Below are positions 6,570 to 7,240 of a stretch of DNA of 7,240 nt, piece after piece. The notes below the pieces were generated by a model. That model was not told where the DNA came from, did not search any database, and was given only the letters and a program-made list of their open reading frames with translations. The translations under genes were made by a program, and so were the position numbers. The stretch spans positions 1 through 7,240 of the forward strand of contig VFKQ01000180.1 in the NCBI GenBank assembly GCA_009885445.1, given 5' to 3'. This stretch comes from Anaerolineaceae bacterium (GTDB taxonomy: Bacteria > Chloroflexota > Anaerolineae > Anaerolineales > Villigracilaceae). Position 1 is the stretch's first letter; each line of letters starts with the position of its first letter.

Positions 6570-6617
6570 AGCGGGTTAGCCCAACCTGGGCGGAGTCTAT
6601 GGCCCGGCGGCTCTCGC

Positions 6618-7240
6618 CTACATTGCAAGCAATACATGCAACACAATGTCTGCTGTGAAGTGCGCCACCATCGCAGATTCGAGTCCGCGTTTCCAATAGA
6701 GATAACCGAATGCAATGCCGCCGACTCCATTCAAAAGGATGGCGCGCGCAACAACAAGTGGAGTGAGCGGAATGAGCATTGCGGTTGCTGGAAGATGCCC
6801 AAGACCAAACAATACAGCCGCGAGGATATTTGCCATCCAGAAAACTACGCTGGTTGGCTTGCCTTCTTTTGTTTTGCTGACAAATTGTCCAAGCCAGACA
6901 AATAGTGACATGACAAATAGTCTCAGCAATATCTCTTCTGCAATGCCGCCATAAAATGAAGCAAGGAATCCTTTCCAGGCAGCGGGTTGTGCAGTTTGCA
7001 AATTTAGTGCGCTAGCAGAATCGCCCAACTCTTTCAACATAGCCGGTTGGAAGAACAAAACTTCCATGCCAAGAATCAATATTGTTGCGACAATGCCAAG
7101 CCCGATACTGATGGGCAGAATCGCGCGCACTTTTCCGGAAGTCGATTCACGTCGGGTAATGGCATCTAGAATTGGGGTCCCAAGCCCGACACGTTTTGCG
7201 AGGAGCAACCCAAGAAAGATGGCAATTGCGAATATCACCG
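6618..7240 (-). CDS. CPBP-family intramembrane metalloprotease (partial, N-terminus outside window)
   Basis: The frame is open from the stop at 6618 to the right edge. The first possible start inside is a GTG at 7238, but this is only the last codon before the edge, and the family is usually longer (often 220-300 residues), so the true start is probably beyond it. Counting from that GTG, the visible 206 residues hold the CPBP (Rce1/Abi-like) motifs: EEILLR with E101, E102 and R106; FGLGH with F144 and H148; and HFTAD with H193 and D197. These form the metal-binding and catalytic set within the membrane. Hydrophobic segments lie at about 1-14, 39-64, 88-118, 131-150, 152-180 and 187-205. Members process prenylated or other membrane proteins or peptides, and some protect against bacteriocins; the substrate here cannot be told. 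Codon use looks less GC-biased at third positions than in dnaN and the peptidase. Confidence 0.9.
   Translation of the reverse strand, partial: VIFAIAIFLGLLLAKRVGLGTPILDAITRRESTSGKVRAILPISIGLGIVATILILGMEVLFFQPAMLKELGDSASALNLQTAQPAAWKGFLASFYGGIAEEILLRLFVMSLFVWLGQFVSKTKEGKPTSVVFWMANILAAVLFGLGHLPATAMLIPLTPLVVARAILLNGVGGIAFGYLYWKRGLESAMVAHFTADIVLHVLLAM

Noticed and set aside
6461..6905. Overlapping open frames on both strands across the kinase-CPBP gap
   Set aside because: They run over a terminator and the CPBP reading frame, and their translations look random (arginine- and cysteine-rich without pattern).
1..7240. CRISPR array, tRNA, rRNA or riboswitch
   Set aside because: No regularly spaced repeats, no cloverleaf-like segment and no leader long enough for a riboswitch were seen; nearly all sequence is accounted for by six genes.

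Overview
The window reads as a piece of a bacterial chromosome with moderately high GC and dense coding. It holds six genes: two cut by the window edges and four complete. No rRNA, tRNA, CRISPR array, insertion sequence or phage gene is visible. A membrane protein built from DUF5671-type repeats, next to a Chloroflexota-like sliding clamp and an M3 oligoendopeptidase, points to Chloroflexota, probably Anaerolineae. That is family-level recognition, not a database result.

Layout. (1) 1-1360, minus strand: the N-terminal 453 residues of an oligoendopeptidase F-like zinc peptidase, which leaves the window on the left. (2) 1361-1497: a divergent promoter region with a -10 candidate for each direction. 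(3) 1498-1983 and 1998-3914, plus strand: a tightly spaced pair. The first gene is a small membrane-anchored protein with an NTF2-like appearance. The second is a 638-residue polytopic protein with three 160-residue repeats, a soluble domain and a last membrane helix. The gap between them holds a small hairpin that includes the stop codon of the first gene and the Shine-Dalgarno of the second. (4) 3977-5110, plus: dnaN, the DNA polymerase III sliding clamp, with its own extended -10 promoter candidate. (5) 5134-5177: a perfect 19-bp hairpin flanked by A and T runs, a bidirectional terminator between convergent genes. (6) 5189-6451, minus: a soluble GAF-domain histidine kinase without a neighbouring response regulator, possibly expressed from a leaderless transcript. 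(7) 6452-6617: a non-coding gap with an AT-rich stretch of inverted repeats and a minus-strand terminator. (8) 6618-7240, minus: a CPBP-type intramembrane protease that runs off the right edge.

The genes do not form one pathway. dnaN is housekeeping replication, the peptidase is probably general peptide turnover, and the kinase and CPBP protease are separate units. The part least explained by known biology is the pair at 1498-3914. Its internal symmetry and likely translational coupling suggest a dedicated membrane module of unknown function. I did not find a convincing new defence or mobile system here.
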